Assembly: GCA_043760535.1 (NCBI GenBank)
Contig: JAYUOV010000140.1
Coordinates: 1-14,188, forward strand
Length of the DNA: 14,188 nt
DNA from: JAZKFT01 sp043760535
Lineage (GTDB): Bacteria; Bacteroidota; Bacteroidia; Chitinophagales; Chitinophagaceae
Direction: 5' to 3'
Positions 7,431 through 13,830 of this stretch are shown one piece after another. Both the position numbers and the translations under genes were made by a program. The notes beneath the pieces are model-generated. The model ran no database searches. It had not been told where the DNA came from and was given only the letters and a program-made list of their open reading frames with translations. How positions within the stretch are numbered: position 1 is the first letter of the stretch; each line of letters opens with the position of its first letter.

Positions 7431-7490
7431 TTTCTCTTTTGTAACCAGCGATTGTGCTACTATGAGGCCACATTGGCGACGCTCCGTTCT
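7431..7490 (+). repeat. Diverged, rearranged relative of the MITE-like element core
   Basis: The stretch contains AACCAGCGA, then TTGTGCTACTAT (7452-7463), then CACATTGGCGACGCTCCGTTC (7469-7489). These blocks are shared with the elements at 1-177 and 9974-10148, but there TGCTACTAT comes after CTCCGTTC rather than before the CATTGGCGA block. No terminal GTAAGGAGTTCTG is found near it, so it is either an internally rearranged fragment or a different element sharing the core. It lies in the spacer between the thioesterase stop (7541) and the ABC-F start (7355). Confidence 0.55.
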
Positions 7491-7540
7491 GGTGTGGTAA
7501 TTCTATTTAGCCTTTATTGCCCGTTATTTATTACGCCTTT

Positions 7541-7993
7541 TCAGGGCTTTGTTGGTTTTTCATCAAACACAAAGCCTTCATGCTTGGGTACTTTGTTAAA
7601 GGCGTCTATCAAAAACTGTTGCGGCTCGTACAGTTTTCTTTTGGCGGTATCCATCCATGCTCCGTCGATGGTAAGAATGGCAGCGAGGGTATCGTCGTTT
7701 TTCCATATTTCGTGGATGATGGAAAACCGGCTGTAATCGGCACGGGCCTTTAGCAGCGAAGCATTCACCACAATTTTATCTCCAAATTGTATTTCTTTTT
7801 TAAACACACATTCTTCTCTAAAAACGATAGGGCTAAACTGCTGCTGTTTAAAAATCTGTGGTGTAAGGCCTATTTCTACCAAAAAACAGGTTCTGATAAA
7901 AGCCCCAAAATCGTAATAGACAGAATGACGAAGGTGAAAGTTGGGATCCAGATCGCTCCAACGCACTTCTACTTGTTTAGAAAAATAAGTCAT
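7541..7993 (-). CDS. Hotdog-fold (4HBT-like) acyl-CoA thioesterase
   Basis: At 150 aa this has the normal length for a single hotdog domain. The N-terminal strand and helix region VRWSDLDPNFHLRHSVYYDF (10-29) is the 4-hydroxybenzoyl-CoA thioesterase signature, with Asp16 at the position of the catalytic acid and the long central helix following. Later segments FREECVFKKEIQFGDKIVV and RFSIIHEIW fit the family beta-sheet order. Members hydrolyse acyl-CoA or acyl-ACP thioesters in the cytoplasm as dimers or tetramers; the substrate cannot be told from sequence. The ATG at 7993 gives the expected N-terminus. It stands alone, with 178 bp to the upstream gene and 185 bp to the ABC-F gene. Confidence 0.85.
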   Translation of the reverse strand: MTYFSKQVEVRWSDLDPNFHLRHSVYYDFGAFIRTCFLVEIGLTPQIFKQQQFSPIVFREECVFKKEIQFGDKIVVNASLLKARADYSRFSIIHEIWKNDDTLAAILTIDGAWMDTAKRKLYEPQQFLIDAFNKVPKHEGFVFDEKPTKP

Positions 7994-8099
7994 TTACAAA
8001 AAGGTTTGGAGTGTTAAAATGTTTGTGTAAGGCGCTGCAAGTTACTTGTATTGTATGTAAACGAGTGTTACCACAAGCAATAAACGCCAAAGGATTACT

Positions 8100-8146
8100 T
8101 GCATCGATATGTAAAAGAGAGCACTGAACAAATAGTATTCAGTGCT
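8100..8146 (-). terminator. Terminator of the Omp85-like barrel gene
   Basis: A perfect 9-bp stem, AGCACTGAA (8120-8128) and TTCAGTGCT (8138-8146) with a 9-nt loop, starts 26 bp past the stop of the minus-strand gene at 8172. On the minus strand it is followed by CTCTTTTAC, a modest T tract. Confidence 0.6.
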
Positions 8147-8171
8147 ACTCCATCCTTTTATACAATGTTGC

Positions 8172-9305
8172 TTAAAAAGATTCGCCGGTATAAAAGTAAA
8201 AACCCAAACCTTCCCTTGTTACGCCTAAATCTAACCGTACATAAATATCTTTTTTGGGAAATAGCAAGTAACGAAGGCCTGCACCTGCCGATAATTTTAC
8301 GTTACTAACTTGTAGGTTATCTATAGTTGGGCCAAGCACCGCAGCACTTGCAAACACAGCAGCACCAATCCTTTTGCTAAATGATAGCGGCAATAGCCTA
8401 TACTCTGTTTGTGCAGCAATCATATTTTTATCGCGGAAGCGGCCAAAATAATAACCACGCATAATCGTTTCGCCACCTATCAGCGCCATTTGGTTAAAAG
8501 GAGTGTTGCCACTAAAAAAGTTCCCCGTTACCTGCCAGGCAAGTACATTCCTTTTGTTAACCGTATAATAGGCTCGAATATCTGTATTGACGCCGGTAAA
8601 CCGATACTTGCTACCAACTTTATCAGAATAATGAAGAAAGCCCAATTCAGCAAAATATCCTTTGCGTACATTTAGCACATTGTGCCTGTTATCGTACACT
8701 ATAGCAGCCCCCAAACCTATATTGGAAGAGCCTTCACTGCCTAAAGGCACTTCTTTTATCTGGTCGTCTTTGTCGTGTTTTATGCTTGTGTTAAAGATGT
8801 TCTGATAATCTACTTCTGGGCCAATAAATAAATTGGGAATTACTTTGCGAAGCACCCGCTGGCGGAAAACAAATGAGGTAGCATCTATGGTTGCAGGATA
8901 TTGCTTATTAGTGGCTGGCCCAATGCCATAGTACAGAAGTGGAAATTTTTGAAAACGGGTTCGGCCAAGTACAAACCATTTGTCCTGATTGCCGTAAATG
9001 GCGTTATCCAGCCAAAGGCCATACTGGCTTTGCAAAGTGATAAATGTAAAAGAATTGAGTTCGCTGATGCGGTTAAGGGTGTCCTTTTTAGCCTGAAAAA
9101 GATACACCATAGAGAAGCCAACTTCGATGTCTGTTTCCGGCGAATATGCAAGGGTAGGGTATAGCCGAAAGCTCGGCTGTCCAGGGGTTGTGGTATCCAC
9201 AATAGAATGATAGCGAACCCAGTCAACAGGTTTCTTTAAAAATTGCCCCTCTGCCTGCTGCCAATACAATAAAATAAAAGCAATAACTGAAAATAAATAC
9301 TTCAA
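8172..9305 (-). CDS. Omp85/BamA-type outer-membrane beta-barrel without POTRA domains
   Basis: This 377-aa outer-membrane protein has a signal peptide (about 1-20, AEG before QF). It then goes straight into alternating aromatic beta-strands, such as RLYPTLAYSPETDIEVGFSM, and ends in GFYFYTGESF with a terminal phenylalanine, as integral barrels do. GGETIMRGYYFGRFRDKN (278-294) contains the RGY version of the conserved Omp85 loop-6 VRGF motif, and GLGAAIVYDNRHNVLNVRKGYF (197-218) is the other typical block (DNRxN...xxGxF). No POTRA repeats precede the barrel, so it is a barrel-only surface-antigen protein rather than BamA; function unknown. The start is TTG at 9303-9305. No ATG is available before an in-frame TGA, and the next Met (66) would lose the signal peptide. 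Confidence 0.85.
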   Translation of the reverse strand: MKYLFSVIAFILLYWQQAEGQFLKKPVDWVRYHSIVDTTTPGQPSFRLYPTLAYSPETDIEVGFSMVYLFQAKKDTLNRISELNSFTFITLQSQYGLWLDNAIYGNQDKWFVLGRTRFQKFPLLYYGIGPATNKQYPATIDATSFVFRQRVLRKVIPNLFIGPEVDYQNIFNTSIKHDKDDQIKEVPLGSEGSSNIGLGAAIVYDNRHNVLNVRKGYFAELGFLHYSDKVGSKYRFTGVNTDIRAYYTVNKRNVLAWQVTGNFFSGNTPFNQMALIGGETIMRGYYFGRFRDKNMIAAQTEYRLLPLSFSKRIGAAVFASAAVLGPTIDNLQVSNVKLSAGAGLRYLLFPKKDIYVRLDLGVTREGLGFYFYTGESF

Positions 9306-9441
9306 ACGTAGTCGTCGATTTTTTGTAATGAGATTGTTGCATCAAAATTATAGCCTATTCTGTTAGTCTGTGGGCGATTCATAAAAATAGTTGCAGGCAA
9401 CCTGGGTTAAGGGTACTTAATATCATGATTTTTTTTAGCGG

Positions 9442-9603
9442 GTGACTCCAGAAGACTGTAGTAAAACAGCACCAAAACGATTACGTTCAGTAGAGCAGGC
9501 TTGTACATGGGATAGATTTATACAGCCCGGTAGCGAAGAAGCTTTAGTTAGTAAAGTGTTTCCAGAACTTATTTATTTTACCATTATGCCGTACACAACC
9601 TGA
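9442..9603 (+). other. Possible gene remnant, 53 codons on the plus strand
   Basis: An open stretch from GTG at 9442 to TGA at 9601 reads VTPEDCSKTAPKRLRSVEQA, CTWDRFIQPGSEEALVSKVF, PEL and a short tail. Residues to about 43 look like folded protein (mixed charged and aromatic, no low complexity). The tail overlaps the 3' end of the convergent gene at 9573. An in-frame TAG lies two codons upstream. No family is recognised and the length alone is not significant, so it may be chance. The rest of the 9306-9572 spacer shows nothing that I can support. Confidence 0.2.
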
Positions 9604-9911
9604 AGGGTCATTTTTTTTTCTTTAAAATTGTCTAAAGCCTGCTGGTTGTTATTTACAAAATCGGGTATAGAGCCATCTTTGTTGATATTGTTTTTTACCA
9701 TAAACTTCCATCGATTGTACTCTTTCCAGCCGGTTCCATCTTTGCCATATTGTGCAAAATATGCATCTGCTTTTTTGGAAATTTCGAAGTAATTATTACC
9801 CGGATCATTTAATATTTCTCCTATGTTGGTTCTTTGGGCTTTGGCATTGTTCAATGATCCAAAACAAAAACAGGTAAGTAATACTGCTTGGTTTAAAAAT
9901 CGGTTGTTCAT
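9573..9911 (-). CDS. Small secreted protein, N-terminal domain of large Bacteroidota secreted proteins
   Basis: The 112-aa precursor has a signal peptide ending NAKA before Gln (about residue 25). The mature part, GNNYFEISKKADAYFAQYGK followed by GTGWKEYNRWKFMVKNNIN and DGSIPDF, matches in pattern the segment NFYEIQKxFNxYW...GWKQFKRWExxW...DGxxP. I recall this segment at the N-terminus of long Bacteroidota exported proteins with T9SS-type C-termini. Here the protein ends about 35 residues later (TLQVVYGIMVK), with no large body and no sorting tail. It is therefore either a stand-alone version or a gene truncated by loss of its 3' part. The left inverted repeat of the element at 9974 lies 63 bp upstream of its start codon, so its promoter region is close to or within the insertion boundary. 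Confidence 0.7.
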   Translation of the reverse strand: MNNRFLNQAVLLTCFCFGSLNNAKAQRTNIGEILNDPGNNYFEISKKADAYFAQYGKDGTGWKEYNRWKFMVKNNINKDGSIPDFVNNNQQALDNFKEKKMTLQVVYGIMVK

Positions 9912-9973
9912 GGTTGTTTCATTTGTAATAAAGCTATAAAAAACGATACGAAAATTTAGCTGTTACCTATACT

Positions 9974-10148
9974 CAGAACTCCTTACCCTTTAAGCTGAAA
10001 CCGCCTTTTCTTCGCAGTCTAAAAAGCCGAATAGTAGCAATCATTTGAACGGAGCGTCGCCAATGTCGCTCCATCAGGGTTCGGCTTTCGCTTGGTTAAA
10101 AAAAAATAAAAACTACGCAATCTAAATTGCGAGGGGTAAGGAGTTCTG
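9974..10148 (+). mobile_element. MITE-like element, copy 2, complete with TIRs and target duplication
   Basis: The 175-bp element is bounded by perfect 15-bp inverted repeats, CAGAACTCCTTACCC (9974-9988) and GGGTAAGGAGTTCTG (10134-10148). It is flanked by identical 5-bp direct repeats ATACT (9969-9973 and 10149-10153), the footprint of a transposition event. Inside are nested inverted repeats: AAAGCCGAA near 10023-10031 with TTCGGCTTT near 10080-10088, GGAGCG with CGCTCC around 10056-10077, and a hairpin CGCAAT/ATTGCG at 10116-10131. The RNA or single strand could thus fold into a long cruciform-like structure. There is no transposase, so movement would need an enzyme supplied elsewhere. Copy 1 is at 1-177. 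Confidence 0.85.
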
Positions 10149-10153
10149 ATACT

Positions 10154-10296
10154 ATCAAGATAAAGTATTAAAAGGTAAATCTGAATTATACAAAGAAGCC
10201 ATTTCTTTTGGTATGCAGCGATACCGAAATAGTATAATGAACTTTTCGGTAAGAATATCTGCAATAAATAAGCCCCCAACTAATGCCGGGGGCTAA
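10154..10296 (+). other. Possible interrupted reading frame next to the element
   Basis: After the element a plus-strand frame reads YQDKVLKGKSELYKEAISF, then GMQRYRNSIMNFSVRISAIN and K, and runs on to TAA at 10294. If the element and one ATACT copy are removed, the frame joins in phase to KTIRKFSCYLY upstream (9940-9973), giving 58 open codons without an ATG at the beginning. It looks protein-like but is short, matches no family that I know, and its last codons overlap the glgP-side terminator. It may be a decayed gene that received the insertion, or chance. Confidence 0.2.
10260..10294 (-). terminator. Rho-independent terminator of the GT35 gene
   Basis: GC-rich stem AGCCCCC (10271-10277) and GGGGGCT (10288-10294) lies 52 bp past the stop codon of the minus-strand gene at 10346. 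On the minus strand it is followed directly by TTATTTATT. This is the strongest intrinsic terminator in the window. Confidence 0.75.
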
Positions 10297-10345
10297 TTAA
10301 AATACTTGTCTTGTTGTGCCCAAATGTGCAGGGCGGAGTAGGCTT

Positions 10346-11998
10346 TTATTTATACATAATCTCGTAGTATTCCGCAGCCATCCTGTTACTGTCAAACTGG
10401 TAACGAACATCCCTCATACCGTTCTTAACTACCTGCCTCCAGGTATCCTGATGATCGTAATACAATGGCAGTATTTGTTTTTCCAGTATTTCGTAAAGTT
10501 GGTTTAGGTCGTACTCGTCTTGCTGCTGTACGTGCATGCTTTCATAATCTACAGGCGGTACCAAAAATCCATTGTTGCCGCTGTTAATAAATTCGCAGAT
10601 CCAGCCATCGTTAGTACTAAAGTTTACAGCACCGTTCATAGCTGCGGTCATACCGCTTGTTCCACTTGCTTCGCGGGGTACACGTGGGTTATTGAGCCAT
10701 ATGTCAGAGGCTTGTTTCAGGCGTTTGCTCAAAGCCAATTCGTAGCCAATACAAACGGCCACATTTTTATAACCTTTACTTAAATGCACCAGATGGTTAA
10801 AGTCGCTGATGGCAGGATAGTCAACAGGGTAGGGCTTTCCGGCCCAAATAATCTGTACCGGATATTTGGCATTGCTCAGCAAAGCCTCAAAGCGTTTTAA
10901 ATCACGGGTTAATAATTCGGCACGTTTGTAACCGGCAAAGCGGCGTGCCCAAACGATGGTTAACACGTTCGGGTCAAACAGTTTTCCGGTTTGGTCGGCT
11001 ACAATATCAAAAGCTCTTTTCTTTAGGTATGATTTTCGATCGTCGAAGCTGTGATCATCGGCGGATTCCATAAAGCGGTAGAGTTGTTTATCGGCCCAAT
11101 AATGCCAGTTTTGGGCATTGGTAATGCTTTTTATTTCGCAAATACCTTCGTAGTGGCTCCACATTTTTCGGCTTACTTCTCCGTGTAGTCGGCTTACGCC
11201 ATTGGCAATCCTGGCAAAACGAAGGGCTACCAGTGAGTGGTTAAACTGATCGTCGTGAAGGCCGGTAAGTTCCCTTACTTTTTGCAAGGGTATGCCGCAG
11301 AAATAGCTCATTTTGTGGCAGAGGTAAATGTCGTGTTTTTCGTTACCGGCTTCTTCGGGTGTATGGGTGGTAAATACTAGGCGCTTTTTAACTTCATCCA
11401 GGTTACCAAATTTTTTAAGCAAGTAAAAGGCACTGCTAATAGCATGGGCTTCGTTAAGATGATAAACATCGGGATTGAAACCGATTTCATCCATCAGTTT
11501 GGCACCGCCTACACCGAGTAATATAAATTGTGCCACTTTGGTGGCTACATTGGCATCGTATAAACGATGGCAAATGGTTTGCGATACGTAATCATTTTCC
11601 GGCAAATCTGTGCTCAGCAAAAACATCGGAGCCGTATTAAATGTAGAAGGGTTAAGGTAATAGGCCTTTACCCATACAGGATGTTCGTGTATGGGTATTT
11701 GAAATTTTATACCCGTATCTTCTAAAAAATTGTAGATTTTTTCGTTCCACTGCACTTGCAATGTTTGATCCTGGTTGCGGGCCTGGTCGTAGTAGCCATA
11801 TTTCCATAGAATGCCTACGCCTACAAGGTTTTGGCGTAATTCGTAAGCACTACGCATGTGGCTGCCGGATAAATAACCAAGGCCGCCACTATAAATTTTT
11901 AAAGGCTGATGAACTGCAAATTCCATACTGAAATAAGCAACTTTTTTCGTGTAACTTTCGTTGATTTGGTAGGGTACACTGAAATTTTGAAAAGACAT
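10346..11998 (-). CDS. GT35 alpha-glucan phosphorylase-like protein lacking the PLP lysine
   Basis: The 550-aa protein has the fold and motifs of the short alpha-glucan phosphorylase family (GT35). They are SMEFAVHQPLKIYSGGLGYLSG (24-45), HLNEAH (180-185), FTTHTP (209-214), WARRFAGYKRA (350-360, with the phosphate-contact Arg/Lys), IIWAGK (383-388) and DIWLNNPRVPREASGTSGM (432-450). In active phosphorylases the residue after EASGTxxM is the lysine that binds pyridoxal phosphate (Lys680 in rabbit muscle enzyme). Here it is Thr451, codon ACC, two substitutions away from lysine. I infer that cofactor binding is lost or altered, so it may be a non-phosphorolytic transferase, a glucan-binding regulator or a specialised subgroup. 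Storage-glucan metabolism in the cytoplasm remains the likely setting. The gene stands alone with its own terminator. Confidence 0.88.
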   Translation of the reverse strand: MSFQNFSVPYQINESYTKKVAYFSMEFAVHQPLKIYSGGLGYLSGSHMRSAYELRQNLVGVGILWKYGYYDQARNQDQTLQVQWNEKIYNFLEDTGIKFQIPIHEHPVWVKAYYLNPSTFNTAPMFLLSTDLPENDYVSQTICHRLYDANVATKVAQFILLGVGGAKLMDEIGFNPDVYHLNEAHAISSAFYLLKKFGNLDEVKKRLVFTTHTPEEAGNEKHDIYLCHKMSYFCGIPLQKVRELTGLHDDQFNHSLVALRFARIANGVSRLHGEVSRKMWSHYEGICEIKSITNAQNWHYWADKQLYRFMESADDHSFDDRKSYLKKRAFDIVADQTGKLFDPNVLTIVWARRFAGYKRAELLTRDLKRFEALLSNAKYPVQIIWAGKPYPVDYPAISDFNHLVHLSKGYKNVAVCIGYELALSKRLKQASDIWLNNPRVPREASGTSGMTAAMNGAVNFSTNDGWICEFINSGNNGFLVPPVDYESMHVQQQDEYDLNQLYEILEKQILPLYYDHQDTWRQVVKNGMRDVRYQFDSNRMAAEYYEIMYK

Positions 11999-12058
11999 AA
12001 GCTATCGTATGTTTTTAATTTTGAGTGTCGAAATTAGGGGAAACGGATTAAACAAGTA

Positions 12059-12072
12059 TCGTTTGAAAACGA
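12059..12072. promoter_or_regulatory. Candidate operator upstream of the GT35 gene
   Basis: TCGTTT-GA-AAACGA forms a 6-bp dyad with a 2-bp centre, about 61-74 bp upstream of the GT35 start codon. The shape is that of a small dimeric-repressor site (LacI-like in appearance), and the gene's sugar role makes regulation plausible. On the minus strand a TAATTTCG lies nearer the gene, one base off the Bacteroidota -7 box TAnnTTTG. No second copy was seen, so this is weak. Confidence 0.2.
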
Positions 12073-12137
12073 ATCGAATAATGGTGATTGGTCATTTACC
12101 TATTAGTCAATAAGTCATTAATAAAATGCAGCCGATT

Positions 12138-12467
12138 TTAATCTACAATAAAAATTTTGCAGCCTTCTTTGCTTTGGGTGCGGTGGGCTTCGTTACCATC
12201 GCCTACATGATAGGTCATGCCTTTCTGTAGTAGGTACTTACGGCCATCTTGCAGGGTGGTTTCCATTTCGCCTTCTATACAAAAAATAACATGGCCTTTG
12301 CTACACCAATGGTCGGCCACGTAAGCAGGGGTATATTCCACCATTCGTACCCGAATATTTCCAATATGCATCACCTGCCAAAAGGCTGAACCGCTATCGC
12401 CGTTATGTGTTTCTTTGGGTATAATATTCCAATTAATGGTTTCGAACGGATGGTTTGGAATGGTCAT
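12138..12467 (-). CDS. DHCW-motif cupin-fold protein
   Basis: At 109 aa this has the normal size for a one-domain cupin. The sequence follows the small Bacteroidota/Proteobacteria cupin family whose members carry a DHCW-type motif: FETINWNIIPKETHNGDSG (8-26), ADHWCSKGHVIFCIEGEMET (51-70, cupin motif 1 with His53, His59 and Glu65 as candidate metal ligands) and GMTYHVGDGNEAHRTQSK (83-100, motif 2 with His95). It ends IFIVD as homologues do. It is cytoplasmic and a metal-binding or sugar/small-molecule role is likely, but no reaction is assigned to the family as far as I know. Octamer array A begins 3 bp upstream of the ATG, so the leader of this message is repeat DNA. Confidence 0.85.
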   Translation of the reverse strand: MTIPNHPFETINWNIIPKETHNGDSGSAFWQVMHIGNIRVRMVEYTPAYVADHWCSKGHVIFCIEGEMETTLQDGRKYLLQKGMTYHVGDGNEAHRTQSKEGCKIFIVD

Positions 12468-12470
12468 TTT

Positions 12471-12518
12471 GGTTGATTGGTTGATTGGTTGAATGGTTGA
12501 TTGGTTGATTAGTTGATT
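12471..12518 (+). repeat. Octamer tandem array A (GGTTGATT units)
   Basis: Six consecutive 8-bp units, GGTTGATT, GGTTGATT, GGTTGAAT, GGTTGATT, GGTTGATT, AGTTGATT, then a decayed unit. Rephased they read TTGATTGG and fit TTNANNNG. The array abuts the cupin start codon. It is in opposite orientation to the nearby array at 12597-12692, whose last units are CCAATCAA, so the two could pair as a long stem. Confidence 0.9.
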
Positions 12519-12596
12519 AGTGGTTAAGGGTTAGCTGAATCTTTTCGTTATTTCATACTAAGAATCCGATGTCTGTTTTTTATTAGAAATCATTTA

Positions 12597-12692
12597 CTAA
12601 TGAACCTATCAACTGGTAAACAAGTGAACAAGTGAACAAGTGAACAAGTAAACAAGTAAACAAGTAAACCAATCAACCAATCAACCAACCCC
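12597..12692 (+). repeat. Octamer tandem array B (CNNNTNAA units)
   Basis: About twelve 8-bp units run without a break: CTAATGAA, CCTATCAA, CTGGTAAA, CAAGTGAA three times, CAAGTAAA three times, CCAATCAA twice, then CCAACCCC. Every complete unit but the last fits CNNNTNAA. Identical units are clustered in blocks, as expected from slippage or local duplication. The array ends against the TAG stop (12692-12694) of the minus-strand lipoprotein gene. Confidence 0.9.
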
Positions 12693-13666
12693 TATTTCTT
12701 CTTCACAACAGGCTTTTTTTCTTTCGATTTCACTGGTTCTTTTTGTTTTCTAAAAAGGCCATCAAAACTGCACTCTGCGCCCCGCCGGTTGCCACAGTTG
12801 GATTCGGTTATGCGGATGCTGCCGCCGCCAAATTTAAACCCAAGTGTACATGGGTCTCCATTGGCGGTGTAGGTGGCAGAATCGCTGCCAACCATTCTGG
12901 CCTCACCTTTTAATTCGCCATCGCAAAAACGGCCATCTTTCTTTTCAATATGTATAAAAAATTTGAATTGTTGGGCAGTGGCTGCATCGCGTATGTTCAG
13001 GATGTTGCGTTTGTCTTTAGCATAATTACCTGAAAACCGGCCTTTGCGGCTCAGTGTATCGTTGGGGTCTATAATCGGCAAGTCTGTTCCGGCGGGTACA
13101 CCATCGGTAAGTATTACCATAAAAATACCTGCATTATTATAAGCATACACTTTGCTTAAAGTATTTACAGATCCATCAGAAAGCCTCGTATTGGTACTGT
13201 GTGTAAAATTATATTTCGCATCAATAATCATTGTTTCAGTGCCTTTTGGTTTGGCAGTGGATAGCACCGGCATGGCAGCCATAAATTGATTTTTTTTATT
13301 TATAGTTACTGCATAAGCCATCTGTTTGCCCGAGGCTGTTGCACGCAGCAGTAGGTAAGTTTCTTCCTCTCCATTGCTAAATTTGCCTATGGCATATACC
13401 TTGGGTAGTACTTTGCCAAATTCATTTTTAAATATGGTATCGCTAACAAACTGGTTAAAAACCGAACTTTCTATAAGCGTACTGTCGGCAGGTTTTTTAA
13501 TGAATAATGAATCGGATAAAGTGATGGGAAGAGAGATATTTTTAAAAAACGAAACAAAATCCGCAGCATCTACTGTTTCATCGCCTTTCATTGATTTTTT
13601 GCTGCCGCCTTTGCAACCCGAAAGTGCAATGGCAGCAATTAAAATACAGGGTATAATTTTTTTCAT
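12692..13666 (-). CDS. Lipoprotein of unknown function, 324 aa
   Basis: The family is not recognised. The N-terminus MKKIIPCILIAAIALSGC is a lipoprotein signal with lipobox LSGC and Cys18, followed by KGGSKKS, so it is probably anchored in the inner or outer membrane facing the periplasm. The body is beta-rich and resembles small periplasmic/surface domains: FVSFFKNISLPITLSDSLF (43-61), GKFSNGEEETYLLLR (about 94-108), TYNxT-like strands and a glycine-rich end FGGGSIRITESNCGNRRGAE with paired cysteines. The tail is a very basic PVKSKEKKPVVKKK. No enzyme motif is visible. The stop codon directly adjoins array B. The ATG at 13666 gives the signal. A divergent lipoprotein gene starts at 13831. 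Confidence 0.8.
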   Translation of the reverse strand: MKKIIPCILIAAIALSGCKGGSKKSMKGDETVDAADFVSFFKNISLPITLSDSLFIKKPADSTLIESSVFNQFVSDTIFKNEFGKVLPKVYAIGKFSNGEEETYLLLRATASGKQMAYAVTINKKNQFMAAMPVLSTAKPKGTETMIIDAKYNFTHSTNTRLSDGSVNTLSKVYAYNNAGIFMVILTDGVPAGTDLPIIDPNDTLSRKGRFSGNYAKDKRNILNIRDAATAQQFKFFIHIEKKDGRFCDGELKGEARMVGSDSATYTANGDPCTLGFKFGGGSIRITESNCGNRRGAECSFDGLFRKQKEPVKSKEKKPVVKKK

Positions 13667-13830
13667 AACATTAGTAATATGGGTTGAAAAATAATAGAAA
13701 TAAATGGAGAAGTAGATTATAAAATAATTCGCTTTGCTTTTTCTGATACAGAAAACGATTTTTTATTTTGTAAATCGGGTTTATAACCCTGTGTTATGGA
13801 ACTTCGCAGCCAAAATTAACCAACTAAGGT

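Noticed and set aside
9407..9508. Minus-strand 33-codon ORF (MYKPALLNVIVLVLFYYS…) that could be a small membrane protein
   Set aside because: It is antisense to another equally short open frame, has no visible ribosome binding site, and nothing conserved is seen; chance is the simpler reading.
10019..10279. Minus-strand 86-codon ORF across the element
   Set aside because: It runs through the inverted repeat of the mobile element and into the spacer next to the GT35 terminator, and its composition is not protein-like.
12080..12121. Possible fifth octamer array (GTCATTTACCTATTAGTCAATAAG region), and a similar stretch at 7365-7420
   Set aside because: A faint period of 8 can be drawn, but the units do not fit TTNANNNG or CNNNTNAA consistently, so these may be eroded arrays or plain AT-rich sequence.
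12471..12692. Octamer arrays considered as a CRISPR or as iterons of an origin
   Set aside because: The units are 8 bp with no spacers, no cas genes are present and no replication initiator gene is nearby; similar arrays occur at several gene ends.
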